NCBI GenBank assembly: GCA_964347325.1 | Contig: CAYFYA010000005.1 | Location: forward strand, 51,130-115,129 | Origin: JAJISG01 sp964347325 | Lineage (GTDB): Archaea > Thermoplasmatota > Thermoplasmata > RBG-16-68-12 > JAJISG01 | Reading direction: 5' to 3' | Length of the DNA: 64,000 nucleotides | Part shown: positions 32,580-42,162 of the stretch, one piece after another | How positions within the stretch are numbered: position 1 is the first letter of the stretch | Layout: the number at the start of each line of letters is the position of its first letter | The notes under the pieces: model-generated | The model's input: the letters and a program-made list of their open reading frames with translations, nothing else | What the model was told of the DNA's origin: nothing | Databases searched by the model: none | Position numbers and translations under genes: made by a program

Positions 32580-33806
32580 ATGTCCTCCGACAGTCAAGGG
32601 ATGGGATCCTGGAACGGCTTCATGGCCCTCCTCCGCACCTGGAAGGAGGCTCTGGGCTTCTCTCGACCCGCTAGGCTCTTCCTCTTGGTGTCAGGCCTTG
32701 TGCTGGCATCCGCAATCCTCGTGGGCCTACTCCTCCAACCACAGTGGGCCCTCATCCCAGGCCTCATCGGCTTCGGGCTCTGTCTGGTATCCCTCTTCAG
32801 GGCCGCCATCCCATCCCTCTCGGGATGGCTCGAGAGGTTGGGCAGACCCGCGGCCCTCGCCGCCTGGGCAGCCCTCACCCTGGCCTTTGCCGTCGCTGGC
32901 TTCTCCTCCACCGTCGTCATCGTGGTCGTACTCTTCATCGGAGGCTTCGTGGCTGCCAACGTCGCATGGAGGCTCCTCACGAGGGCCTTGGACCTGAAGG
33001 ACAGGCCGTCGCCGGCCATCGATGGCACCCCAGAGGACGTCCCTCATCCAAACCTCCTCCTCCTCGGAATCCTCACCATCCTCTTCCTCTCGGTGACGGC
33101 GAGCTTCCTCATAGGATACTACAACCTGCACGAGCGCGGCTCCCTGGGCATGGCCCTGCTCTTCGCCAATGTTGGCCTCGTCATTGGCGCCGTTCCGACC
33201 GCATATCGAGTCATCCAGCGGCTCAGGGCTTCGACTCCGAGTCAAGAACACCCCGTCGGATCGCGGTACCTCCTTCGCGACACCGTGTTCACCGTGGCAG
33301 TGGCCGGCCTCATCGGGTATGAGGTGTCTCTCGCCACCGAAGGGCGCACATTCTTCGCGATACCCATCCTCGCCATCATCATCGTCATCGCCAGCTACGC
33401 CGTCGTCCTGATCCGCGGTTTCATCTCCTTGGAGGAGAGGCTCCGACCCTACAAGCCGCTGCTGATCTCGGCCTTGGGAATGCTCCTTGTCTTCTCACCG
33501 CTCATCGTGTTCCTGTCCAACCAGCCGGCAACCCTCACTCGGCTCTACGGGGGCGCCCAGGCCGCGGGGCTCTTGAGTGCCATGGTCTACATCGGAATGA
33601 CGAACCCCTGGAGGGAGGAGGCGAGACTCCTGTGGACTAGGCTTCGTTCGGCCGCCAGACGGAAGGTAGAGCCATGGCTTCCGGAGTTCGACATTAAGGA
33701 GGAGCGAGCCTCTGAGGAGGGGCAACCCGCCAAGAGGGGGCGCTGGTCCCTTCGACGGTCCGGTCGAGCCCGCAGGGCGAGGAATGGTGAGGAGGGCGGT
33801 GGCTAA
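32580..33806 (+). CDS. Multi-pass membrane protein, unknown function
   Basis: A 408-residue integral membrane protein with about ten hydrophobic segments between residues 25 and 340 (for example LFLLVSGLVLASAILVGLLL and IPILAIIIVIASYAVVLI). The last 60 residues form a highly basic, Arg-rich cytosolic tail. No transporter or enzyme motif was recognised. An Arg/Lys-rich C-terminus on a polytopic protein suggests a cytosolic anchor to an acidic partner or nucleic acid, but this is speculation. Start ATG at 32580 lies 85 bases after the tRNA-Leu gene, which is on the other strand. Coding status is supported by the consistent hydrophobicity pattern and length. Confidence 0.75.
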   Translation: MSSDSQGMGSWNGFMALLRTWKEALGFSRPARLFLLVSGLVLASAILVGLLLQPQWALIPGLIGFGLCLVSLFRAAIPSLSGWLERLGRPAALAAWAALTLAFAVAGFSSTVVIVVVLFIGGFVAANVAWRLLTRALDLKDRPSPAIDGTPEDVPHPNLLLLGILTILFLSVTASFLIGYYNLHERGSLGMALLFANVGLVIGAVPTAYRVIQRLRASTPSQEHPVGSRYLLRDTVFTVAVAGLIGYEVSLATEGRTFFAIPILAIIIVIASYAVVLIRGFISLEERLRPYKPLLISALGMLLVFSPLIVFLSNQPATLTRLYGGAQAAGLLSAMVYIGMTNPWREEARLLWTRLRSAARRKVEPWLPEFDIKEERASEEGQPAKRGRWSLRRSGRARRARNGEEGGG

Positions 33807-33872
33807 CACCTTTAGGCCACGCTGATGAAGCCGCAGCCCCGGTCACGGTCGCTTCAGCAGAGACCGAGAACG

Positions 33873-33878
33873 TTTATA
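33873..33878 (+). promoter_or_regulatory. TATA box for the ASCH-like gene
   Basis: TTTATA within an otherwise GC-rich stretch, 43 bases before the ATG at 33921. The spacing to the start supports choosing 33921 over an earlier in-frame ATG at 33825, which lies upstream of this element. Confidence 0.5.
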
Positions 33879-33920
33879 CGCCAAACTCTCTTGCCTCCAG
33901 ACGTTCAGGTGAGGGAACCG

Positions 33921-34271
33921 ATGGTCACGCCCGGGAAGCCGAAGAGGGACTACACCTTTCGAGCGCCCATCAATGAAGAGAGGTTGAGGGACAAGCTGCT
34001 CTACTACGCCTACCGATCCAAGGAAGAGATGGAGCGGGACGCATGGTTCCCGGGAAACATCTTCAACATCGTCTACGGAAACGAGGTCCTAGGGGAGGCC
34101 CAGGTAATCTTGGTGGAGGCCCAGAAGGTGGAGGATCTCACCGTGTACGACGCCCTCCTGACGGGCTTTCAGACCCTGGAGGAACTGAGGGACGCAGTGG
34201 TCCAGTGGTTCGACTTCAAGGGCAGCCCGGACAAGCAGGGCTTCTTCAAGATCCTCTACCGCTGGCTCTGA
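33921..34271 (+). CDS. ASCH/PUA-like small protein
   Basis: A 116-residue soluble protein. The middle (about residues 42-85) follows the ASCH pattern: a glycine at the start of a strand (FPGNIFNIVYGNEVLGEAQV), then a charged helix of the LLTGFQTLEELRDAVVQWF kind. ASCH domains have a PUA-like RNA-binding fold and are associated with transcript or translation functions. The last 16 bases overlap the 3' end of the convergent HdrD-like gene. The assignment is by pattern only; I cannot rule out another PUA-like family. Confidence 0.6.
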   Translation: MVTPGKPKRDYTFRAPINEERLRDKLLYYAYRSKEEMERDAWFPGNIFNIVYGNEVLGEAQVILVEAQKVEDLTVYDALLTGFQTLEELRDAVVQWFDFKGSPDKQGFFKILYRWL

Positions 34272-35485
34272 GCCTCAAGCACCGGCTCAACGACTTCTTC
34301 GGCCTCGATGGCCTCAGCAATGAGCTCCACCAGGTCCTTGGTCTCTACGGGCACGTTGGCCCTTCGGGCGACGTCGCTCATGTGCTCGATGGCATGGGGA
34401 CAAGTCGTCGCCAGCACCTCGGCCCCGCTCCTCATTGCCTCCTCCAGCCTTCGCCTGGCGATGTTGGATGCCTCCCGATCCCACACCAGGTTGAAGCCCC
34501 CGCTGGCGCCGCTGCAAAGGGTCTCCTCCCGATTCCTGCGCATCTCCACCGCCTTGGCCTGAGGAACGAGCCTCAGGGCCTTCCTCGGGGATTCGTAGGC
34601 CCCACATCCCCTACCGAGGTGGCAGGCGTCGTGGAGGGTCACAGTCTTGGGCAGCGGCTTCGAGAGCTTCAGTCGCTTCTCTTTGACGAGCTTGTCTACG
34701 TACTGCGAGATATGGTAGACGGAGAAGGGCGGGTTGCCGATCATCTCCCGGTAGTCGCGCCAGAAGGCCCGGAAGCACTCGGCGCAAGCGGTTATTAGCG
34801 TCTTGACTCCCGTGGCCGCTACGGCCTGCACATTGTGAGGCGCCAGGCGCGCCCTAACGACCCTGGTGTAGCCCATCCTCATGAGAGGGGCGCCGGAGCA
34901 CCACTCGTCCTTGCCCAGGATGGTATACCTGACCCCGGCGGCGTTGAGGATCTTGATGACGTCGCGAGCCACCTTCCGTTGTCGGTAGCTCTGGGCGCAG
35001 CCAACCCAGTAAAGGACCTCGGGGCGTTTGGAGATGCGGGCCTCCTCCGGGAGCCATGCATCCCTTTGCTCGTGCGGCTCTCCGTAGATGTTGAGGTGGT
35101 TGAGCACGTTCTCATAGACCTCGCGATACTCCGGTTGGTCCACCACCTCGCGATCAATGAGCCACTGCTTGATCTCGTCCCAACGCTTCTGGAACGGGAT
35201 GTCCACCGGACAGACGGTCTCGCAGTGGCCGCAGGAGGTACATTTGTAGACGGCCTCCGCGAACTCCTCATTGATGCGAACCTTGCGCCTGACCAGCCGA
35301 TCCCCCAGGCCCCGAAGGTAGAACTGCTTCAGGTAGTACATCTTGGCCCTGGGCGTGATGGACTCCCAGCCCATCTCCTGATAAGGGGGACACACAGGGG
35401 CACAGTAGCCGCACGAGAGGCAGGCGAAGATGTCGTCCTCCCAATCCGTGATCCTGGCCGTCGCGAGACCTCCGCTGAAAGACCG
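34256..35485 (-). CDS. HdrD/GlpC-like iron-sulfur protein with modified CCG domains; start codon unresolved
   Basis: An Fe-S oxidoreductase of the HdrD/GlpC type. Two N-terminal [4Fe-4S] motifs are visible: CLSCGYCAPVCPP and CTSCGHCETVCPVD. Two C-terminal CCG-like repeats follow: GCAQS...WCSGAP...CAECF and ACHLGRG...LCSGASGG...TCPHA. In both repeats CCG reads CSG, and the final CxxC of the second repeat is CPHA, so ligands of the noncubane cluster used by HdrB/HdrD appear lost. The frame is open to 35485, but no ATG, GTG or TTG lies before the first Fe-S motif; the first GTG (35395) falls inside it. It is the last gene of a NuoB-NuoI-DUF59-HdrD-like operon. Confidence 0.8.
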   Translation of the reverse strand, partial: RSFSGGLATARITDWEDDIFACLSCGYCAPVCPPYQEMGWESITPRAKMYYLKQFYLRGLGDRLVRRKVRINEEFAEAVYKCTSCGHCETVCPVDIPFQKRWDEIKQWLIDREVVDQPEYREVYENVLNHLNIYGEPHEQRDAWLPEEARISKRPEVLYWVGCAQSYRQRKVARDVIKILNAAGVRYTILGKDEWCSGAPLMRMGYTRVVRARLAPHNVQAVAATGVKTLITACAECFRAFWRDYREMIGNPPFSVYHISQYVDKLVKEKRLKLSKPLPKTVTLHDACHLGRGCGAYESPRKALRLVPQAKAVEMRRNREETLCSGASGGFNLVWDREASNIARRRLEEAMRSGAEVLATTCPHAIEHMSDVARRANVPVETKDLVELIAEAIEAEEVVEPVLEAQSQR

Positions 35486-35570
35486 CTAGGTTCGGGCTGC
35501 TAAAAGGGGAGTAGTAGATAGACCTTGTGGAGTCGCTCAGCCGGGGGGAAAGCAGTATTGCCGGGATGCC

Positions 35571-35873
35571 TCAGATGCCCCAGCCGAGCATCCGCTTGGC
35601 AGTTTCGGACATCTTGTCAGGGGTCCACGGGGGCTCCCAGACGACCTCAACGTTCGCGTCGTTGATGCCCTCGAGGCTCAGGAGCTTCCGGGTGACATCC
35701 TCGGAAATCATAGTATGCATCGGACAGCCAGGGGCGGTCAGCGTCATCTTGACGTGGACCTTGTCTCCCTGGATGTCGATGTCGTAGACCAGTCCGAGGT
35801 CCACGATGTTGATGGGGATCTCTGGGTCGTAACACTTCTTTAGGACGCCCATAACCTCTTCTTCAGAAGGCAT
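35571..35873 (-). CDS. DUF59/MIP18-family Fe-S assembly protein
   Basis: A 100-residue DUF59 protein, related to SufT and the MIP18/CIA2 factors that help mature Fe-S proteins. Typical sequence: YDPEIPINIVDLGLVYDIDI, then the conserved Cys in LTAPGCPMHTMISEDV, and VEVVWEPPWTPDKMSE. It acts in the cytosol as an accessory in Fe-S cluster delivery. Its place between four- and two-cluster ferredoxin-like proteins fits a role in maturing the products of this operon. Start ATG at 35873. Confidence 0.92.
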   Translation of the reverse strand: MPSEEEVMGVLKKCYDPEIPINIVDLGLVYDIDIQGDKVHVKMTLTAPGCPMHTMISEDVTRKLLSLEGINDANVEVVWEPPWTPDKMSETAKRMLGWGI

Positions 35874-36009
35874 GTCTGTACCTCGGGAGATTAGATTGCC
35901 TGCACCCTTTTATTGTTTCGGTGCTGGATAGCGCGATGGCACTTGATGGCATCTACGTCCATAGCCATGGTCGAAAACTCTCCCTTCCTACCGGCGAGTC
36001 CGCGACTCC

Positions 36010-36747
36010 TCACTGCTCAGGCAGGACGGTGCTCACCAGCGGGACTTCCTTCAGGGGATTGACGTGGTAGAACATCGCATCGTCCACCTCGATCTCCTCC
36101 ATGTGGAGGCAATTCACGGGGCAGACGTCGACACACTGGGCACAGCCGATGCAGCGGGAGTAGTCCACATCGGGTATAGGGATGGGCTTATCCTTCCGCA
36201 TGTTGGGCCCTGGCACCATCTCGATGCACTTCGTGGGGCACTCACGCTCGCACCGTAGACACCCGATGCAGATGTCCGCCTGAAGAATCGGGGTCTCCCC
36301 CATGCGGTTGAAGAGGACCATCTGCTTGTCGCTGGTTCCGGGCTCCTTCTGCAGCTCCTCCGCGTGGTAGTAGAGATCCTCCCGCGCATAGTCCGCCAGC
36401 TCGATGGTGTCCACGAAGGCGTAGGCGTCCGTGGGGCAGAACTCCTCACAGTCCCCGCAGAAGAGGCAGTGGCCCACGTCCACGGCGGGCCGGCGGACCT
36501 GGCGCTTGATCTCGTCCACCTGACACCGAAGGGGTCCATCGTACTCCCCCTCCACCTCCGCGAATTCGAAGTAGATGCACTCGTTGGGGCACACCTTCCG
36601 GCAGATTTCGCAACCGATGCACTTCTCCCAGTCGATCTCGTGCTGGTTCCTCACGTTCTCGGGGAACACGGGACGCTCGTATGGGTACAGCACGGTATTG
36701 GGCCTGGAGAAGGTGGACTTGAGGAACTGCTTGAGCGTCACCATCAT
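36010..36747 (-). CDS. NuoI-like ferredoxin with four [4Fe-4S] motifs
   Basis: A 245-residue Fe-S protein that begins like complex I subunit NuoI (LKQFLKSTFSRPNTVLYPYE). NuoI carries two [4Fe-4S] motifs; this one carries four complete CxxCxxCxxxC sets at C43-53, C94-104, C160-170 and C199-209. It appears to be two 2x[4Fe-4S] units in series, as in polyferredoxin-like hydrogenase and F420-related subunits. Electron wiring between a NuoB-type subunit and the HdrD-like protein is the natural inference. The start has two adjacent ATGs; there is no upstream start in frame after the NuoB stop. Gap to NuoB: 34 bases. Confidence 0.87.
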   Translation of the reverse strand: MMVTLKQFLKSTFSRPNTVLYPYERPVFPENVRNQHEIDWEKCIGCEICRKVCPNECIYFEFAEVEGEYDGPLRCQVDEIKRQVRRPAVDVGHCLFCGDCEEFCPTDAYAFVDTIELADYAREDLYYHAEELQKEPGTSDKQMVLFNRMGETPILQADICIGCLRCERECPTKCIEMVPGPNMRKDKPIPIPDVDYSRCIGCAQCVDVCPVNCLHMEEIEVDDAMFYHVNPLKEVPLVSTVLPEQ

Positions 36748-36781
36748 GGGCTTGAGGATGAGCCTCGTGATGGAGACGTCC

Positions 36782-37453
36782 CTAGCCCTTGACCTTGGGG
36801 GACTTGACTTGGGGGACTTCGTAGGTCATCTCTCCCTCTTCCCAGCGCCTCATCTGGCCCTCCCGGGAACTGACGCGCCTGCCCGTCCGGGTCTCGACCC
36901 AGCCCCGCTTCTCCGCCTCGACCTTCTTCCGGAGCTTCAGAAATCCGTCTAGGAGGGCCTCAGGGCGCACCGGGCATCCCGGGATGAATACGTCCGTGGG
37001 AACGATGGTGTAGGACCCCTTGATGACGCTGTAGGAGTCATAGTAGGGCCCGCCGCAGATGGTGCACTCGCCCATGGCGATGACCCACTTGGGGTCCGGC
37101 ATCTGCTCGTAGAGCCGCAGGACGCTGGGCCGCAGCTTCAGGCTGATGGGCCCATTGAGGAGGAGGATGTCGCACTGGCGCGGCGTCGAGCGGTAGATGA
37201 TGCCGAAACGCTCAGCATCGTAGCGCGGGTCCGAGGTGGCCGCCATCTCGATGGCGCAGCACATGATGCCCCAGTGGAGGGGCCACGGCGAGTTCCTCTT
37301 GGCCCAGTTGAGGAAGCGGTCCAGAAGCGTCGCAAGACCGGTCCTCTCCTTGGCCCTATGGATCCGCTCGTCTACGTTCTCCGACATCCAGTTCAAGAAG
37401 TCATCGGACCGGATTCCCGCAACGTTGACCTGGGAACCCTTCATGTCCTGCAT
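36782..37453 (-). CDS. NuoB/hydrogenase small-subunit-like Fe-S protein
   Basis: A 223-residue member of the complex I 20 kDa/[NiFe] hydrogenase small subunit family. All four ligands of the N2-type [4Fe-4S] cluster are present: C65-C66 (IMCCAIEM), C130 (MGECTICGG) and C160 (PGCPVRPEAL). Around them the NuoB text is well kept (RYDAERFGIIYRSTPRQCDILLL). The last 40 residues are a charged extension. No NuoC, NuoD or membrane subunits occur nearby, so this may be part of a detached, non-canonical electron-transfer module or of a complex scattered in the genome. First gene of the operon. Confidence 0.9.
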   Translation of the reverse strand: MQDMKGSQVNVAGIRSDDFLNWMSENVDERIHRAKERTGLATLLDRFLNWAKRNSPWPLHWGIMCCAIEMAATSDPRYDAERFGIIYRSTPRQCDILLLNGPISLKLRPSVLRLYEQMPDPKWVIAMGECTICGGPYYDSYSVIKGSYTIVPTDVFIPGCPVRPEALLDGFLKLRKKVEAEKRGWVETRTGRRVSSREGQMRRWEEGEMTYEVPQVKSPKVKG

Positions 37454-37607
37454 CGGTGGCCCACCTTTCTTTTGCTTCTTAAACCTTCTCAGCTGATTGC
37501 GTCCTAATAGTCTCTAGGCAAGGGTCATATAGAAGGACTGAGCAGCGCCTCCAGTCGCGGGGACGGCGAACCAATATATCGGAGCGAGCCCTCTTCTTCC
37601 TTCGCGG

Positions 37608-38804
37608 ATGACGGTCAACGCGGAGCGCCTGAAGAAGATCATGGACCTGGGGTTGACCGAGTACCAAGCCAGGGCGTACCTCGCCCTCCTGGAGCTGGGG
37701 GCCTCCACAGCGAGTCAGATCCCCTCGGTCTCCCGCGTCCCCAGGACGAGGGTCTACGGAACCATGAAGCAACTCCACGAGAAGGGCCTCGTGGAGATCA
37801 TCCCGGAGACGCCCCTGCGGTATCGACCCGTCCCCCTCAAGAACTACTTGGAGCATCAAGCCAAAGAGCTGCGGGAGAGCGCCCAACGCGTGGAAGAGGG
37901 CATCGAAGACCTCTCCAAGGAGTTCAACATCCGCGGCGAGATGGCCGTAGAAGAAGGGGGCCGCTTCGAGGCCATCTACGGTCGTCGTAACGTGCGCGAG
38001 CGCCTCATGAGGATGTACGAGGCTTCGCAGCGGGACATCATCGGTATCGGGACGGTCAGCAGCCCATCGAGGATCGTGAAGTCCGCCATCTACACCTTGG
38101 AGGAGAAGGTGAAGCAGGGGCTCACGGTCCGCTACGCCTTCCCCGTGACCGCCTCCAACAAGGAGCACGTCGACCTCATAGCCAAGTTCGCCAAGATAAG
38201 GGCCATCGACGTCCACCTCCCCATCTACTTCTACGTCTTCGACCAGGAGCAGATCCTGTTCAACCACCCCATCCCGGACGACGATAACTTCCACCAGGGC
38301 GACGACATCGCTATCTGGACCAACGACCGAGGTATCGCCCGGGCCATGGGGACCATGGCAGAGAAGATCTGGACCACGGGTACAGAGCCCGGAACCATCG
38401 ACGTGACGGAGCCGGCTCTGGAGATCGCTCGGCAGTATCTGCAGCTCGTCGAGCACCGGGGCCGTCCCGCATTCGAGGCTATGGGGCGGCAGATTGGCAT
38501 GGAGCTCGCCCGGGGCTTCAAGTCTCGCTCCCTCCCCGCCCTGCTTCAGGAGGTCGTCGACTTCTGGAAGGCAAACGGACTCGGCAGGCTGAACGTTGTC
38601 TTGGAGAAGCCCTTGACCCTCGAGGTTGAGAACTACGTCGGCTGTGGCAACATGCTCAGCATGGGGCAGACAATCTGCAGCTTCGTAACCGAGGTGCTCT
38701 CCTCCATCCTGAGGGAGAGGCTTGGTCCAGTAGAGATCCTAGAGAGGGAGTGCTATGGTGAGAGCAGCAACCGGTGCAGGCTCGTCCTAAGTGTCAAGTC
38801 ATGA
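37608..38804 (+). CDS. TrmB-type transcriptional regulator with C-terminal V4R-like domain
   Basis: A 398-residue regulator. The N-terminal winged helix (about 8-80, GLTEYQARAYLALLELGAST) is TrmB-like; a central TrmB-type effector region follows (KSAIYTLEEKVKQGL). The C-terminal ~130 residues resemble a V4R (4-vinyl reductase) domain, with Cys in YVGCGNML, QTICSFV, ERECYGESSNRCRLV. V4R domains bind small hydrophobic or metal-linked ligands in other archaeal and bacterial regulators. It is divergent from the NuoB-NuoI operon with a 154-base shared upstream region, so it is a plausible regulator of that operon. Its last 6 bases overlap the TFB gene. Confidence 0.85.
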   Translation: MTVNAERLKKIMDLGLTEYQARAYLALLELGASTASQIPSVSRVPRTRVYGTMKQLHEKGLVEIIPETPLRYRPVPLKNYLEHQAKELRESAQRVEEGIEDLSKEFNIRGEMAVEEGGRFEAIYGRRNVRERLMRMYEASQRDIIGIGTVSSPSRIVKSAIYTLEEKVKQGLTVRYAFPVTASNKEHVDLIAKFAKIRAIDVHLPIYFYVFDQEQILFNHPIPDDDNFHQGDDIAIWTNDRGIARAMGTMAEKIWTTGTEPGTIDVTEPALEIARQYLQLVEHRGRPAFEAMGRQIGMELARGFKSRSLPALLQEVVDFWKANGLGRLNVVLEKPLTLEVENYVGCGNMLSMGQTICSFVTEVLSSILRERLGPVEILERECYGESSNRCRLVLSVKS

Positions 38805-39806
38805 GGGCTGGGCATTGCCGCGGGGCCGCTCGCTCTTCCAGCCCACCAGGGACTTGCCCTCGGGCGGGAAGGGGTCGATGCCCTGGGCATCCGCGATCTG
38901 GCGTGCCCTGTTCCGAAGGGTCACCTCAGACACCCCAGAGGCCTTGGAGATCTCGTCCTGGGACCTGCGGTCGTCGCACAGGATTGAGGCGATGTAGACG
39001 GCGCCAGCAACTGTTCCGGTGGGAAGCATCGACGCAAAAGCCGGGTCCTCGCTGAGATCCCTAATGATCTTCGAAGCCATGGACCTGGTCTTGGGTCTCA
39101 GCTCAAGGGCCTCCGATATCCTCGGAAGGTAGTCCATGGGGCTGGTTGTTGGGATCCGGAGCTTCAGCTCTCGGTTGAGGATGGTGTAGGTCCTTGACAG
39201 CTTCTTCCTGTCCAGTTTGAGAATCTCCACAATCTCCCGGAGGGTTCTGGGGTATCCGTGAAGCCGACAGGCCACATAGAGGGAGGCTGCGGCGATAATC
39301 GCAATGCTCCTACCGCGTACTACGCCCTGCTGGGCCGCCTTCCTGTAGACCACGGCAGCCTCCTCACGAATGGAAGGAGGCAACCTCATCAGGGAGGCGA
39401 AACGGTCCACCTGTCGAAGCCCTTCACCGAGGCTCCTCTCGCCCTTCTTCGACTGCCTGACCTGGTTGTGGAGCATCCTCATCCTGTAGAACTTCACCCT
39501 GGCCTCTGTGGGGAGGCTCTTCCCGTGGGCATCCCTGGTGGCCATCGGAATCTCTGTAGATAGACCCTTATCGGGGATCATCGGGTTGGCTGGACTCCCC
39601 ACCCGGCTGCTACCGTAACGCTCGTAGACGTTGAAGTCACGCCAGTCGGGGCCCTGGTCTATCAGGTCCTCCTCTATGACCAGCCCGCAGGTATTGCAGA
39701 CGAGTTCCGCGCGATAGTCGTCCTTGACGAGGTCGCGGCTATCGCACTCTGGGCATCTCTTCTCTGCCTTCTCGATGAGCTCTTGCTTCAACTCTTGTGT
39801 GGCCAT
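38799..39806 (-). CDS. tfb: Transcription initiation factor IIB (TFB)
   Basis: A 335-residue archaeal TFB, which bridges TBP-bound promoter DNA and RNA polymerase. The N-terminal zinc ribbon is CPECDSRDL...CNTCG; the B-reader/linker GPDWRDFNVYERYG follows. Two cyclin-like repeats cover roughly 120-310 (SLMRLPPSIREEAAVVYRKA; MASKIIRDLSEDPAFASMLP). The C-terminal helix-turn-helix recognises the BRE element. The start at ATG 39806 or 39815 cannot be separated. No second TFB gene is in the window. Confidence 0.95.
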   Translation of the reverse strand: MATQELKQELIEKAEKRCPECDSRDLVKDDYRAELVCNTCGLVIEEDLIDQGPDWRDFNVYERYGSSRVGSPANPMIPDKGLSTEIPMATRDAHGKSLPTEARVKFYRMRMLHNQVRQSKKGERSLGEGLRQVDRFASLMRLPPSIREEAAVVYRKAAQQGVVRGRSIAIIAAASLYVACRLHGYPRTLREIVEILKLDRKKLSRTYTILNRELKLRIPTTSPMDYLPRISEALELRPKTRSMASKIIRDLSEDPAFASMLPTGTVAGAVYIASILCDDRRSQDEISKASGVSEVTLRNRARQIADAQGIDPFPPEGKSLVGWKSERPRGNAQPS

Positions 39807-39920
39807 TAGCCCCACACCCCCATTAATCCGCGCTAGGGTGATCGCTCCAATAGTAATAATGCATAACGCTGTTATATAATGATTCTTGTCACTGAGATGA
39901 GTTACACTCCTGGGCCTGCT

Positions 39921-41405
<1,485 letters not shown>

Positions 41406-41436
41406 TCTCCCTCCCGGTAGCGGAGCGGCCTATCGA

Positions 41437-42063
41437 CTACGACCTCTTAACGCTTATCGAGACGCCATCCCGGATTGGCAGGATTACGGTGATCATGTCC
41501 GGGTCCGCCGCCAAGCCATTGTTGTACTCTCGAATGGCCTTCGTCGAGGGGGCCTCATCGTCGTAAAGGGCCACCCGCCCCTTCCAGAGCACATTGTCAG
41601 TAACCAGCATCCCTCCCGCCTTGAGGGCGGCCTTGCAGAGGGGAAGGCTCGCTGGATAGCCCCCTTTGTCAATGTCGTTGAAAATGAAGTCAAAGTCCCT
41701 GCCCAGGTCCGGCAGCACATCCAACGCCTCTCCCACTACGACCTCGACCCTTCCGCGGAGGCCCGACCTCTCCAAGTTCTCTCTGGCGATGTTCGCCATG
41801 CCCTCTCGGGCCTCAACAGTGATGAGCTTCCCGTCCGCTGCCATCCCACGGGCTATCCAAGTTGCTGAGTAGCCGATGGCCGTTCCAAGCTCCAGCGCCT
41901 TCTTGCGGGAAGAGGCGAGAATGGTGAGCAGGGTCCCCACACGGGGGCCGACGATAGGCACGCCCTCTCGCGCAGCGAAGGCCTCCATGTCCGACAGGAC
42001 CTTGTCACGGGGCTGGAGGAGATCCTCCGCATAGGCATACAGAAGCTCGTTCTCAATCTCCAT
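41437..42063 (-). CDS. SAM-dependent O-methyltransferase (class I, CCoAOMT-like)
   Basis: A 208-residue Rossmann-fold methyltransferase. Motif I is ALELGTAIGYSATWIARG, followed by KLITVEAREGMANIARENL; the metal-binding region NDIDKGGYP corresponds to the D-x-D/K-x-x-Y of family 3 catechol/caffeoyl-CoA-type O-methyltransferases; LVTDNVLWKG is the next conserved strand. Such enzymes need a divalent metal and methylate catechol-like hydroxyls, but the archaeal substrates are largely unknown. Upstream of the aldehyde dehydrogenase on the same strand. Confidence 0.9.
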   Translation of the reverse strand: MEIENELLYAYAEDLLQPRDKVLSDMEAFAAREGVPIVGPRVGTLLTILASSRKKALELGTAIGYSATWIARGMAADGKLITVEAREGMANIARENLERSGLRGRVEVVVGEALDVLPDLGRDFDFIFNDIDKGGYPASLPLCKAALKAGGMLVTDNVLWKGRVALYDDEAPSTKAIREYNNGLAADPDMITVILPIRDGVSISVKRS

Positions 42064-42162
42064 GCTCCCTTCACTCCCGCCCCACCTATTAACCCTCCCC
42101 GAGAACAGGGACGAAGGAAATAAGAGAGAGATGGGACTCCCTCACCGCACGAGGTTTCCCGC

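Noticed and set aside
37479..38456. Long minus-strand frame of 325 codons
   Set aside because: It is exactly antisense to the TrmB-V4R gene, and its product is His/Val/Asp-rich with no family resemblance.
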